Source: Priestia iocasae
GTDB taxonomy: Bacteria > Bacillota > Bacilli > Bacillales > Bacillaceae_H
Assembly (NCBI RefSeq): GCF_016909075.1
Contig: NZ_JAFBFC010000005.1
Coordinates: forward strand, 62,001-126,000
Direction: 5' to 3'
Length of the DNA stretch: 64,000 nucleotides
Positions within the stretch are counted from its first letter, which is position 1. Each line of letters begins with the position of its first letter. Both the position numbers and the translations under genes were made by a program. The notes beneath the pieces were generated by a model. The model saw only the letters and a list, made by a program, of their open reading frames with translations, searched no databases and was not told where the DNA came from. Of the stretch, positions 1 through 9,409 are shown in pieces.

Positions 1-82
1 CCATTTCGCGTAACAAACTCGAAAATTTTAAAACAAATGTGGAAACAAAAAATAAAAGAGTCGCAACTCGTAATTTTGACAT
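1..82 (-). CDS. MurJ/MviN-like flippase or polysaccharide exporter, N-terminal fragment
   Basis: Only the first 27 codons are in the window; the gene runs off the left edge. An ATG at 82 is preceded by AAGGGG at a good distance. The peptide starts MSKLRVATLLFFVSTFVLKF and continues SSLLREM, a first membrane helix followed by the L-R-E motif typical of the start of MurJ/MviN (MOP superfamily) flippases. It begins 12 bases after the stop of the TagA-like glycosyltransferase and so is probably in the same transcript. A flippase or exporter of lipid-linked saccharide fits that context. With so little sequence, another polytopic membrane protein cannot be excluded. Confidence 0.5.
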   Translation of the reverse strand, partial: MSKLRVATLLFFVSTFVLKFSSLLREM

Positions 83-93
83 AGCAACCCCTT

Positions 94-801
94 CTATCCT
101 TTTAATACTTTAATTAAAAATTTCGGTAGTACAAGTTGTCTTTTCCAACGCCACGGTTCTTTTAATAAGCGGTATAACCACTCCAAGCCAAAGCGTTGAA
201 AGAAAGCTGGAGCACGATTTAAGCGACCTGAAATGACATCAAATGAGCCACCGACACCTTGATAGACAGATGGAGAAAGCTTGTCCTTATGCGAAATAAT
301 CCAATTTTCTTGCGTAGGACTCCCAAGTGCAACGAAAATGATTTCAGCTTTTGATTCATTGATGCGCGCTTCAATCACTTGTTCATCTTTTTCATAACCA
401 TCTAATGTGCCAACAATTTGAATGCCAGGATACATTTCTTCTAATTTACTCTTTGCTTCATCCGCAATGCCCGGCTTTGCTCCGTAAAGAAAGACTTTCT
501 TTTGATGAATAGCCGCTTCTTTACAAAGGTGAAGCATCATATCAATTCCAGTTACACGCTTTCGAATCTTTCCACCTTTTAACATCGAAGCTAAGATAAT
601 CCCAATTCCATCTGGTATTTGATATGTCGCTTGATTTAAAAGATGGTTCAACTCTTCATCTTGTTGAGCCTTCATTATTTTTTCTGGGTTGATGGCAACA
701 ATAAATGACTTTCGCCCATGTTCGATATCCTCTAACAATTTATCGGCTAATTGTTCATACGTATCGCCACAAACATCTACCCCTAAGATGTTTTCCTTCA
801 T
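94..801 (-). CDS. tagA: WecG/TagA/CpsF family glycosyltransferase
   Basis: About 235 residues, the usual size for the WecG/TagA/CpsF family (GT26). These enzymes transfer N-acetylmannosamine or ManNAc uronate from a UDP donor to GlcNAc-PP-undecaprenol on the inner membrane face. Family hallmarks visible are the N-terminal AINPEKIMKAQ stretch, DGIGI near residue 66, LYGAKPGIA and the VALGSPTQENWI motif. I prefer the ATG at 801 (AGGTGA upstream) over the TTG one codon earlier. The neighbouring UDP-ManNAc dehydrogenase suggests a ManNAcA-containing polymer rather than classic poly-glycerol-phosphate teichoic acid linkage, so the symbol tagA marks the family, not a proven role. Confidence 0.82.
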   Translation of the reverse strand: MKENILGVDVCGDTYEQLADKLLEDIEHGRKSFIVAINPEKIMKAQQDEELNHLLNQATYQIPDGIGIILASMLKGGKIRKRVTGIDMMLHLCKEAAIHQKKVFLYGAKPGIADEAKSKLEEMYPGIQIVGTLDGYEKDEQVIEARINESKAEIIFVALGSPTQENWIISHKDKLSPSVYQGVGGSFDVISGRLNRAPAFFQRFGLEWLYRLLKEPWRWKRQLVLPKFLIKVLKG

Positions 802-918
802 CAAATCACCTATTCAAAAGAGTTCTTGAGCGGATAACGCTCAAACCACATACTGCCTTTTATTTCTCATGGTTACTAAGAAGCGGTATGAATAACAATA
901 TTTACAATAAGGAGAGAA

Positions 919-939
919 AGACAGGCAGCCTGCCCATCT
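919..939 (-). terminator. Hairpin downstream of wecC
   Basis: Read on the minus strand, a 9-bp stem (two G-U pairs) closes a GGC loop and is followed by TTTCTCTCC. It sits between the stop of wecC and the start of tagA. The U-tract is weak, so partial read-through into tagA is likely. Confidence 0.45.
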
Positions 940-959
940 TTTCTCACTTCATTTATCAT

Positions 960-2243
960 TTATAGAGACGAGTTTTTAGAATCGCCTAATGAAACAACTT
1001 CAAATCCAGCTGACTCCCATTTCTCACGATCAATACAATTTTTTGTATCAAAGATAACAGGTGTACGCATTGAATCTTTTACTGTTTCAGGGCTAAGTTC
1101 TTTAAATTCATTATGATCCGTTAAAACAAGAATAAGATCTGCATGCGAAACCGCTTCTTCTAAGCGTTGTGTTTGACGCTCTAGCTTGTTCTCTTTAATA
1201 TGTGGATCAAACGCTGTATAGTCTACTCCAGCTTGTTCTAGGTGATGAATCACTTCTGTTGAAGGACTTTCACGCATATCATCAATGTTTCCTTTGAACG
1301 CTAAGCCTAATACTGCCACACGACCGTGCTGAATACCTTTTTGCTCAATAATACTCTTTGCTTTTAACGCTGTGTATTCAGGCATTGAATCGTTTGTTTG
1401 ACGAGATAAGGAAATAATTTTTGCTAATTCTGGTTGAAGCTCCACTAAGAACCATGGATCAACCGCGATACAGTGTCCACCTACACCTGGTCCTGGTAAG
1501 TGAATGTTTACACGTGGGTGATAGTTGGCAAGCTTAATCGCTTCCCATGCGTTCACACCAATTTTTTCACTGATTTTTGCTAATTCGTTTGCAAACGCAA
1601 TGTTTACATCACGATACGTATTTTCAATTACTTTTACCATTTCAGCCGTTGTTGCATCTGTTACGTGAATGTTTCCTTTTACAAATGTCTTATACAACTC
1701 AACGGTTAAACGGCTTGATTCTTCATTAATTCCACCAACAATACGGTCATTGTTGATTAACTCTTCAAATACTTTACCTGGAATCACGCGCTCAGGTGAA
1801 TGAGAAACAAAAATGTCTGTACCAATTTCAAGTCCCGTTTCTTCTAGTACAGGTAACATCACATCTTCTACTGTACGAGGAGGAACAGTTGATTCTAAAA
1901 TCACTAAGTTTCCTTTACGAACGAAAGGAGCAATTGATTTTGTTGCTTCACGAACATAGTTTAAGTTCGCTGTTTTATCAGCATTAATTGGAGATGGAAC
2001 AGCGATAATAAATACGTCTGCTTCTTCTGGTGTTGTTGAAGCAGTAAAGTGACCACTTTCAACTGCTGATATTAATCGTTCTTGTAATCCGTTTTCTTCT
2101 ATGTGAAGTTGTTTTTTATTAATTAATTCGACTGCTCTTTCATTTACATCCACACCATGAACATGTAACCCATGGTTGGCAAACATAACAGCTGTTGGTA
2201 ATCCAATGTAACCTAAACCAACTACGCATAACTTCTTTGTCAT
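960..2243 (-). CDS. wecC: UDP-N-acetyl-D-mannosamine dehydrogenase
   Basis: 427 residues, typical of UDP-sugar 6-dehydrogenases. It is predicted to oxidise UDP-ManNAc to UDP-ManNAcA with two NAD+. The N-terminal Rossmann motif GLGYIGLP is at residues 9-16, ESTVPPRT near 117-124, and the catalytic Cys258 lies in GVGGHCIAVDPWF, the version typical of WecC-type rather than UDP-glucose enzymes. Start ATG with AAAGGAG eight bases upstream. The substrate could be made by MnaA, encoded at 49673-50824. A close relative using UDP-GlcNAc (WbpA-like) is the main alternative. Confidence 0.85.
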   Translation of the reverse strand: MTKKLCVVGLGYIGLPTAVMFANHGLHVHGVDVNERAVELINKKQLHIEENGLQERLISAVESGHFTASTTPEEADVFIIAVPSPINADKTANLNYVREATKSIAPFVRKGNLVILESTVPPRTVEDVMLPVLEETGLEIGTDIFVSHSPERVIPGKVFEELINNDRIVGGINEESSRLTVELYKTFVKGNIHVTDATTAEMVKVIENTYRDVNIAFANELAKISEKIGVNAWEAIKLANYHPRVNIHLPGPGVGGHCIAVDPWFLVELQPELAKIISLSRQTNDSMPEYTALKAKSIIEQKGIQHGRVAVLGLAFKGNIDDMRESPSTEVIHHLEQAGVDYTAFDPHIKENKLERQTQRLEEAVSHADLILVLTDHNEFKELSPETVKDSMRTPVIFDTKNCIDREKWESAGFEVVSLGDSKNSSL

Positions 2244-2294
2244 TGCAGAAAATCTCCTTTGTATGACTTCCTTTGTAATTTTAACCTAAATGAT

Positions 2295-2340
2295 ATTATA
2301 TCGAAAAACACAAAATCATGATAGCATTTATCGAAAAACA
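2295..2340 (-). promoter_or_regulatory. wecC promoter region with direct repeats
   Basis: A minus-strand TATAAT (2300-2295) lies about 50 bases before the wecC ATG; no good -35 is seen. The 12-base sequence TATCGAAAAACA occurs twice on the plus strand, at 2299-2310 and 2329-2340, exactly 30 bases apart, with similar flanks. One copy abuts the -10 element and the other covers the -35 region, as expected for an operator. The regulator is unknown. Confidence 0.4.
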
Positions 2341-2488
2341 TGAAAAGAATTTATCTCATGTAAAATACGCTTTTTTTCCTGTTCTTTTAGGTTTTTTACC
2401 CAAAAAGCGACTTTTCACTCATCATTCTTTCTTCATATATGTTTATTATTTGTTGAGGATATGCTCTTTATCCAATTGTCATTCAAGT

Positions 2489-2514
2489 AAAAAAGCCGCT
2501 GATTAGCGACTTTT
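2489..2514 (-). terminator. Intrinsic terminator of ugd
   Basis: Minus-strand stem AAAAGTCGCT / AGCGGCTTTT with loop AATC, running into TTTTTT. The 5-prime arm contains the last codons of the UDP-glucose dehydrogenase gene, so the stop codon lies in the hairpin. Confidence 0.8.
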
Positions 2515-3816
2515 CTCGATAGGTTCCCGACCGATTGATAAGTACGTAATCGGATATTTTTTCGCTTCTTCAATTGAATAACAGTTACGACCGTCAAAAA
2601 TCATCGGTTCCCTCATATATTCAATGTATGCGGTTAGTGGTAAGCTCTTAATGTCACTCCATTCGGTTACAATGAACGCTAGGTTGGCATCGGTAATTGC
2701 CTCAATTGAGGAACCTGCATACACTAATTGGTCTCCAAATTCTTTTTCAACATGAGGCATCGCAATAGGATCATACACCGTTACGTGAGCGCCATCCTTT
2801 AACAGCTCACGAATTAACAAAAGCGAAGCTCCTTCACGAATATCATCTGTGTTTGGCTTAAATGCCAAACCTAAAACCGCCACCTTTTTCCCTGTTAGCG
2901 AACCTACTTTTTCAACAGCTTTGCTATACAATACCACTCGTTGCTTGTCGTTGACTTCAATAACAGACTGCAGCATCGGTGAGGTATAGTCCTTTTCACT
3001 TGCTAGTTGAAGAAGGGCTTTCGTGTCTTTCGGGAAGCATGAGCCACCATATCCAATGCCAGCGCGCAAAAACTCTTTTCCAATGCGCTTATCCATCCCA
3101 ATCCCTGATGACACATCATCAATGTTTGCGCCTACTCGCTCGCAAATATTGGCCATTTCATTAATGAAGCTGATTTTTGTTGCTAAAAAGGCATTGGCTG
3201 CATACTTAATCATTTCTGCACTGCGGATGCTTGTTTTGACAATCGGCAAGTTAAATGGCTTATAAAGTGCTTCTACTTTCAATGCGACTTCTTCTTCATC
3301 TGCTCCAATGACGATGCGATCTCCATTGAATGTGTCATATACAGCAGAGCCTTCTCGCAAAAACTCTGGATTTGATGCGACTTGAAACTGAACACCATTC
3401 TTATTCTTTTCTAATAAAATGCTTTTCACATGCTCATTTGTCCCAACTGGTACCGTGCTTTTTGTAATGACAATCGTGTCTTGCGTTGCATGAGTAGCAA
3501 TTGCTTCAGCTACTGCTTCAACATATTGCAAATTAGCAGAGCCATCTTCTTTTTCTGGTGTGCCTACAGCAATAAAGATAAAGTCTTTCTTTTCATACGC
3601 TTCGTTCGCACTTGATGTAAAATGAAGTCGACCCTCTACAATGTTCTTTTTCATTAATTCTTCAAGTCCTGGCTCATAAATAGGAGAAATCCCGTCTCTC
3701 ATGTGCTGAACTTTTCCTTCATCTATGTCATAGCACGTCACATGATAGCCAATCTCAGACAAGCAAACACCTGTCACAAGACCTACATATCCCGTTCCTG
3801 CAATTGAAATGTTCAC
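2503..3816 (-). CDS. ugd: UDP-glucose 6-dehydrogenase
   Basis: 437 residues. Converts UDP-glucose plus 2 NAD+ to UDP-glucuronate, precursor of teichuronic acid or other acidic surface polymers. Rossmann motif GTGYVGLVTG at 7-16, KSTVPVGT at 119-126, and active-site Cys260 in GYGGSCFPKDTKAL. Start is GTG with GGAGGT upstream. It is the B. subtilis TuaD/Ugd/YtcA type. It lies directly downstream of galU, which makes its substrate, with 33 bases between them, so the two are probably co-transcribed. Confidence 0.92.
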   Translation of the reverse strand: MNISIAGTGYVGLVTGVCLSEIGYHVTCYDIDEGKVQHMRDGISPIYEPGLEELMKKNIVEGRLHFTSSANEAYEKKDFIFIAVGTPEKEDGSANLQYVEAVAEAIATHATQDTIVITKSTVPVGTNEHVKSILLEKNKNGVQFQVASNPEFLREGSAVYDTFNGDRIVIGADEEEVALKVEALYKPFNLPIVKTSIRSAEMIKYAANAFLATKISFINEMANICERVGANIDDVSSGIGMDKRIGKEFLRAGIGYGGSCFPKDTKALLQLASEKDYTSPMLQSVIEVNDKQRVVLYSKAVEKVGSLTGKKVAVLGLAFKPNTDDIREGASLLLIRELLKDGAHVTVYDPIAMPHVEKEFGDQLVYAGSSIEAITDANLAFIVTEWSDIKSLPLTAYIEYMREPMIFDGRNCYSIEEAKKYPITYLSIGREPIEKSR

Positions 3817-3849
3817 AAAACTACCTCCACATATCTACAATCTAGACTA

Positions 3850-4725
3850 TTACACTCGCTTCATCACATCTTGAAAATAAGCGATTAATTCATCACGAAG
3901 ATGCTCTCGTCTTAAAGCAAAATCAATCGTTGCCTTAATAAATCCAAACTTATCTCCCACATCATAGCGAACACCTTCAAAATAGTAAGCAAGCACCTCT
4001 TGAAATTCGCTTAACTGACGAATGGCATCCGTTAATTGAACCTCTCCGCCTGCACCGGGTGGTAGCTCCTCTAAAATATGAAAAATTTCAGGTGTGAGCA
4101 CGTAACGCCCCATAATGGCATAGTTTGATGGCGCCTGCTCTAACGTCGGCTTTTCAACGAGTGATTGAACCGTTAGAATGTCATTATCTAACGTTGACTC
4201 TTTTGGTGCAATAATTCCGTATTTTGATACATCTTCATCGTCTACTTCTTGCACACCTACCACCGCACAGTGATGCTTCTCATACACATCCATTAACTGA
4301 CGCAAGCAAGGTACATCTGATTGTACAATATCGTCACCTAACATGACCGCAAATGGTTCGTTGCCAATAAAGCTCCTTGCACAATAAATAGCATCTCCTA
4401 AGCCTTTCGGTTCTTTTTGACGAATGTAATGGATATTCGCTAAATTTGAAATGGCTTGAATTTCGTCTAAGGAAGCCCACTTTTCTTTTTGAGCTAATGT
4501 TTCCTCTAATTCATATGATTTATCAAAATGATCTTCAATTGCTCGCTTTCCACGGCCACTAATGATCATAATATCTTCAATTCCAGATGCTACTGCCTCT
4601 TCTACAATATATTGAATAGTCGGCTTATCAACAATTGGCAGCATTTCTTTTGGTTGTGCTTTTGTAGCCGGTAAAAACCTCGTCCCCAATCCAGCCGCTG
4701 GAATAATAGCTTTTCGTATCTTCAT
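3850..4725 (-). CDS. galU: UTP-glucose-1-phosphate uridylyltransferase
   Basis: 291 residues. Makes UDP-glucose from UTP and glucose-1-phosphate. The nucleotide-binding start [20 protein letters not shown] (about residues 8-27) and the VEKP motif are diagnostic for GalU/GtaB. The ATG has AGGGGG upstream. In Bacillus, GtaB supplies UDP-glucose for wall teichoic acid glucosylation and glycolipids; here the downstream ugd also routes it to UDP-glucuronate. Confidence 0.93.
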   Translation of the reverse strand: MKIRKAIIPAAGLGTRFLPATKAQPKEMLPIVDKPTIQYIVEEAVASGIEDIMIISGRGKRAIEDHFDKSYELEETLAQKEKWASLDEIQAISNLANIHYIRQKEPKGLGDAIYCARSFIGNEPFAVMLGDDIVQSDVPCLRQLMDVYEKHHCAVVGVQEVDDEDVSKYGIIAPKESTLDNDILTVQSLVEKPTLEQAPSNYAIMGRYVLTPEIFHILEELPPGAGGEVQLTDAIRQLSEFQEVLAYYFEGVRYDVGDKFGFIKATIDFALRREHLRDELIAYFQDVMKRV

Positions 4726-5088
4726 TTAAATTGTCCCCCTATCATCTATGTATAGCTTAACCGCTATATTCTCATAAGGAAGCGCTTTTTCTCTATGCTT
4801 ACACATAGCTAATTCAGTTCTTTCCACCATAATCATACCAAAAGCCCTTCGTTAATTCTATTTCTATCATGTAAATATAGCGTGAATTCGTTTACAAAAG
4901 GTGGAAGAAATTGACGAGTGTTTCATACTACGATTTCTCCCTTGTTCTTTAACGCTTGGTCTCACTCATTCAAATAGAATGCTTTAGCATTTCCACCTCG
5001 AAACTACTAGTTCTCCTTGTTAGATTTTCTGCATAAATTCAGATATAATTTGCTCATATATTTTGATGAACGAAAGGAAAGTTTAAGG
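4726..5088. promoter_or_regulatory. Divergent promoter region between galU and ywqB
   Basis: No gene seen in these 363 bases. For the plus-strand gene there is a TATAAT at 5044-5049 with a poor -35 (TAGATT, 17 bases upstream). On the minus strand a TATGAT lies about 115 bases before galU, again with a weak -35. No terminator or convincing operator was recognised. Confidence 0.4.
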
Positions 5089-6621
5089 ATGAACGATTCA
5101 ATCGCTAAGACAGAAGAACAATTCCTGCGTCTTTTTTCATATGAAGATTCGAGTGTGCGAGAAGCTGCACAAAAAGGATTACAGTTTTATCGTTTAAGTC
5201 ATGTTAAGGAAAGCGAAGCGTTGCAGCGAACATTCGTTGACAACGAGCAGGTGCATATGGATGAAAAGAACCTAAAACAAAGTACTTGCTCATGTGGAAG
5301 AGCTAACCCATGCGAGCACTTTTTCGCTACTTTTTTCCATAAATACGCACGACAACAAGATTTAATGACCCTTATTCATACTTGGAAAAGCCAATCAACG
5401 CCTTCTGTCTCATTATCAACTTTAAACGTTTCACCTTCACAGACACACACCCACTCATATAAGAGTTGGAAAAAAGCATTTACCCATCAATATGAAACGT
5501 TCATTCAGCATCAATTAAATGTTGATTTTACAATCTATGAAAAGCTCTACCACCACTACTTTCAAAAATTGCAGAGTCAAGCTCCTTCAGCTTCTCCGTT
5601 GCGAGAACTTTATACCGTTTATAGCGGGGTGGAAACGTTTTTTAAAATGAGTCTCTGTATGCAAAGCCAAGAAATGACATCCCACCGATTAGATTCGTTT
5701 GTTCGACCCTATATCTATCAGCTACTAGAGCAAATTGACTCGCAGTTGTCTCAGCTAAAAAAGGAGCAGCTTTCACCGTATAAAACGTCCATTCTTTCTG
5801 CCAGTATCTCTGATATTCGCGAACTGTTACAGCTCTCTATTCCATTACCTTATGAGAAGGTCGAGCTTTATCAAATGATGTGGACAACTTTATATCAAGA
5901 TTCAACATGGATGCGAAATGAGCAAAAAGAACTTCAAGAAAACTCACTCGAACAAACGATTGCACGAGCTCATTTGCTCTTTTTACAAAAGCAGGATACA
6001 AAAACGATTGAGCAAATTCGCCACCAACCAATCGCAACCTTTCTTCCTGCTATGAAGTGGGCCACAACTGTCGTCATGAATGAAGATAAAAAACGAGCGC
6101 CTCAATGGATGGATTACATAGAGCGTCATATGAATGGTTATGTTCGCAGTCTTTCCTCTTATCAAGGAAGTCGAAATATGGTGTCGATGATGTTAACACT
6201 GTTTGAATCTTATGATGAAGCTGCCTATATCCGCGCTCTTCGACGATTATTGCCTTATAGCTTTATCGAATATAGCCGCTTCTTGTACGAACGAGGAGAC
6301 TTGAAGCAATGGATTGAGATGCAAGCTGCATTTCGGTACAACATTTTAGAGTATGAAAAAGAAGCATTAGCAACGATTAAACAAGATCATAAAGAATGGT
6401 TATTACCTATTTATCATCAATCTATTCATTCACTTATTGAACAACGCAATCGTAAAAGTTATGAAGAAGCTGTTCATCATTTGCATGAACTAAAAACACT
6501 TTATCATGCGCTTCAACAAGAGGACGAGTATAAAACCTACGTAGAAAAATTAACCACATCAACAAAGTCATTGCGGGCGTTTCAACAAGCCTTACAGAAA
6601 GGACAGCTTATTCATGTTTGA
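5089..6621 (+). CDS. ywqB: SWIM zinc-finger domain protein (YwqB-like)
   Basis: 510 residues from the ATG at 5089, chosen because AAAGGAAAG sits at proper spacing; the in-frame region upstream overlaps the promoter. A SWIM zinc finger is visible near the N-terminus: Cys67-x-Cys69, Cys75-x-His77 (CSCGRANPCEH). SWIM domains bind DNA or protein partners and are often tied to SNF2 ATPases. The remaining ~420 residues are helical, without a recognised motif. The gene overlaps the SNF2 helicase gene by 8 bases, so the two products are probably made together and may form one complex. The molecular function is unknown. Confidence 0.75.
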   Translation: MNDSIAKTEEQFLRLFSYEDSSVREAAQKGLQFYRLSHVKESEALQRTFVDNEQVHMDEKNLKQSTCSCGRANPCEHFFATFFHKYARQQDLMTLIHTWKSQSTPSVSLSTLNVSPSQTHTHSYKSWKKAFTHQYETFIQHQLNVDFTIYEKLYHHYFQKLQSQAPSASPLRELYTVYSGVETFFKMSLCMQSQEMTSHRLDSFVRPYIYQLLEQIDSQLSQLKKEQLSPYKTSILSASISDIRELLQLSIPLPYEKVELYQMMWTTLYQDSTWMRNEQKELQENSLEQTIARAHLLFLQKQDTKTIEQIRHQPIATFLPAMKWATTVVMNEDKKRAPQWMDYIERHMNGYVRSLSSYQGSRNMVSMMLTLFESYDEAAYIRALRRLLPYSFIEYSRFLYERGDLKQWIEMQAAFRYNILEYEKEALATIKQDHKEWLLPIYHQSIHSLIEQRNRKSYEEAVHHLHELKTLYHALQQEDEYKTYVEKLTTSTKSLRAFQQALQKGQLIHV

Positions 6622-9409
6622 TTTGTTTCATATGACCTTACATGTCGAATTGCAACAAGATGACCAATTTTTTATCTATTGTACAAATGAACAAGACAAC
6701 GTCATAAAAGTAGACATGTGGAAGCACGCCGTTCTCCTGTGGCATAAGCCAACGTATTACGGAACACTTGTGACAACAGCAACGCTTGATGAAAAAGAAG
6801 GAGTTATCCTCTCTGCTTGGGAAGCCTTTTGTTTCTTTAAGCACTATACACAAGATTCCGTTCTACAGCTATCACTCTCAGCAAATGCACAAAGCTGGGT
6901 AAAACGCGCTCAAGAAGTTGAAGCGTTAATTGAAAATGAAGCATTCATTCCAAGCTTTACAGATTGGCAAAAAGGATCACTTCAGTGGATAGCAACCGTT
7001 GATCAAGTGTCTAAAGAGACCACCTACTTGCTTTCACACGTCGTCAATGAGCTTATTCAAGAGGATGAAACGATCGCTCACATTTGGAAGGAGCTCGTAG
7101 ATCAACACTCACTGTTTAATAAAAATCCACTAATTGTAGACAAACAAGATTGGCTTGAGCAGACAGGTCTTCAGCAAATCGAGGTTCCGTTTCAGCTTAT
7201 TTTACGATTAACAGAACCTGAGGAGGACGGTGGATTATGGCAAGTGCGTACACTCGTGATTCCTTCAGATGAAGAGAAAGAGCCGTTTACTTTTCATGGC
7301 TCCTTGCCAACAGAATGGGTAGAACACGAGCCCTATGTCGCACGTCAACACAATAAATGGAGGCTGTTAGCTCCTGTTTTAGATGGCTCTTCTTCTTGGA
7401 TTAACGAATGGCTGACCGAGGACGAGGCGTGGCTGTTTTTAACCGAACAAAGTGAAGCTCTGTTACAGGCCGGAATTGATATTCACCTTCCAGCTTGGTG
7501 GCAAGCAGTGCATAAACTGAATATGAAGATGAGCGTGTCTGTAGTGGATTCAGCAGAGGATGGGCGTTCATCCTTCTTTGGATTGCAGTCTCTTATTAAC
7601 TATCAATGGAAATTTTCTTTAGGCGGGATTGCGCTATCCGAAGAAGAATTTCAGCGTCTCGTTGAACAGAAGCGACGCTTGGTTCATATTGATGGTCAGT
7701 GGATTAAGCTTGATCCACAATTCATTAAACAAGCTCAATCACTCTTACGCGAAGCTGATAAGCGAGGTCTACATGTAAGAGATGTACTAACAAGTGAACT
7801 GAATCGTGCTAGTCACTCTTCCTCAGCTCCTCAAGACAGCACAGTTTCTCTTTCCTCGGTATCCATTGATTTATCAGGAGGGTTTAAGCAATTCGTGCGG
7901 CAATTACAGGCACAAAAGCCGTTGAAAACACATCCACTGCCTACTTTGTTCAACGGGCAACTTCGCCCTTATCAGCAAGAAGGATTCAATTGGCTCTTGT
8001 TTTTACGAAAGTACGGACTAGGGGCTTGTCTAGCAGATGACATGGGACTTGGAAAAACCATTCAACTCATTGCCTACTTTGCACACCTTAAAGAACAAGA
8101 AGAAGCGAGGCCATCTTTACTTATTTGCCCAACATCCTTAATTGGAAACTGGGAGCGCGAATTGAAGGAATTTGCTCCTTCCCTTAATGTCTATGTCCAT
8201 TATGGATCAAAGCGGGATGACGATGCGTCCTTTTCTAAACGAGCAATGGATGCCGATATTGTTATTACGTCTTATCAACTCTCTGTTCTTGATTTTGAGC
8301 AGCTTTCTTCTGTTCATTGGACATCTATTTGTCTGGATGAAGCACAGCACATTAAAAATGCTTATACAAAGCAATCGAGAGCGATTCGAAAGCTTCATAG
8401 CCACCACAAAATCGCATTAACAGGTACACCGATGGAGAACCGCTTAACGGAGCTATGGGCAATTTACGACTTTATCAATCCAACTTATTTAGGAACACTT
8501 CCTTCTTTTCAAAAAAAGTTTGTAACTCCCATTGAAAAAGATGGAAGCAAACAAAAAGTGGCACAGCTTAAACGCTTTATTCAACCATTTATGCTGCGCC
8601 GAACAAAGCAAGATCAACACATTCAGCTTCACTTACCAAGTAAAAGTGAACAAAAGCAGTTTATTCCACTAACAATCGAGCAAGCTTCTTTATATGAACA
8701 GCTTGTAAAAGATACATTAACAGAAGTAGAGAAGCGGTCTGCGTTCGAACGAAAAGGATTCATATTGCAAATGCTCACAAAATTAAAGCAGCTTTGTAAC
8801 CATCCTGCTCTTTATTTAAAAGAACCAGGATCCAGGCAAACCATTAAAAGATCACATAAACTTGAAGCATTATTAGACTTAATGAAGGAAATTCGTGCAC
8901 AAGGTGAAAGCTGTCTCATTTTCACTCAATATATTGAGATGGGAACAATGATTGAACGAATGGTTGAAAAAGAATTAAAAGAAAAGGCACTCTTTTTGCA
9001 CGGCAGCCTCTCAAAGACAGCGAGAGATGAAATGGTCGAATCATTTCAGCGAGGAGATTCTTCTATTTTTATCTTGTCATTAAGAGCCGGCGGAACAGGC
9101 TTGAATTTAACAGCCGCTAATCACGTCATTCATGTCGATCGTTGGTGGAATCCAGCTATTGAAAACCAGGCAACAGATCGTGCGTATCGAATTGGGCAAA
9201 CAAAATTTGTTCACGTTCATAAACTCATGACCATCGGAACAATCGAAGAAAGAATTGACAAAATGATGACAGAAAAGCAAACTTTAAATGACCAAATTAT
9301 CGGTGAGCAGCAATGGATAACAGAGCTATCAAATGAGGATTTAAAGGAGCTGTTGACCTATCACAGAGAAGAAACAACCAACCCAAAAGAACCAAGTTCA
9401 ACCAGCTAA
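6614..9409 (+). CDS. ywqA: SNF2-family DEAD/DEAH ATPase (YwqA-like)
   Basis: 931 residues. The C-terminal half is a complete Swi2/Snf2 motor: Walker A DDMGLGKT near residue 474, LICPTSLIGNW (Ia), Walker B LDEAQH near 573, TGTPMENR near 602, and motif VI QATDRAYRIGQ near 855. The N-terminal ~440 residues resemble the accessory region of bacterial SNF2 proteins. Such ATPases translocate on double-stranded DNA and remodel protein-DNA complexes. ATG with AAAGGA; translationally coupled to the SWIM gene. Named after the B. subtilis ywqA/ywqB pair; function there is also poorly defined. Confidence 0.88.
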   Translation: MFDLFHMTLHVELQQDDQFFIYCTNEQDNVIKVDMWKHAVLLWHKPTYYGTLVTTATLDEKEGVILSAWEAFCFFKHYTQDSVLQLSLSANAQSWVKRAQEVEALIENEAFIPSFTDWQKGSLQWIATVDQVSKETTYLLSHVVNELIQEDETIAHIWKELVDQHSLFNKNPLIVDKQDWLEQTGLQQIEVPFQLILRLTEPEEDGGLWQVRTLVIPSDEEKEPFTFHGSLPTEWVEHEPYVARQHNKWRLLAPVLDGSSSWINEWLTEDEAWLFLTEQSEALLQAGIDIHLPAWWQAVHKLNMKMSVSVVDSAEDGRSSFFGLQSLINYQWKFSLGGIALSEEEFQRLVEQKRRLVHIDGQWIKLDPQFIKQAQSLLREADKRGLHVRDVLTSELNRASHSSSAPQDSTVSLSSVSIDLSGGFKQFVRQLQAQKPLKTHPLPTLFNGQLRPYQQEGFNWLLFLRKYGLGACLADDMGLGKTIQLIAYFAHLKEQEEARPSLLICPTSLIGNWERELKEFAPSLNVYVHYGSKRDDDASFSKRAMDADIVITSYQLSVLDFEQLSSVHWTSICLDEAQHIKNAYTKQSRAIRKLHSHHKIALTGTPMENRLTELWAIYDFINPTYLGTLPSFQKKFVTPIEKDGSKQKVAQLKRFIQPFMLRRTKQDQHIQLHLPSKSEQKQFIPLTIEQASLYEQLVKDTLTEVEKRSAFERKGFILQMLTKLKQLCNHPALYLKEPGSRQTIKRSHKLEALLDLMKEIRAQGESCLIFTQYIEMGTMIERMVEKELKEKALFLHGSLSKTARDEMVESFQRGDSSIFILSLRAGGTGLNLTAANHVIHVDRWWNPAIENQATDRAYRIGQTKFVHVHKLMTIGTIEERIDKMMTEKQTLNDQIIGEQQWITELSNEDLKELLTYHREETTNPKEPSSTS

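Noticed and set aside
4775-4790. GGAAGCGCTTTTTC as a CcpA cre site
   Set aside because: Only the AAGCGCTTTT core fits; the outer bases do not match the cre palindrome.
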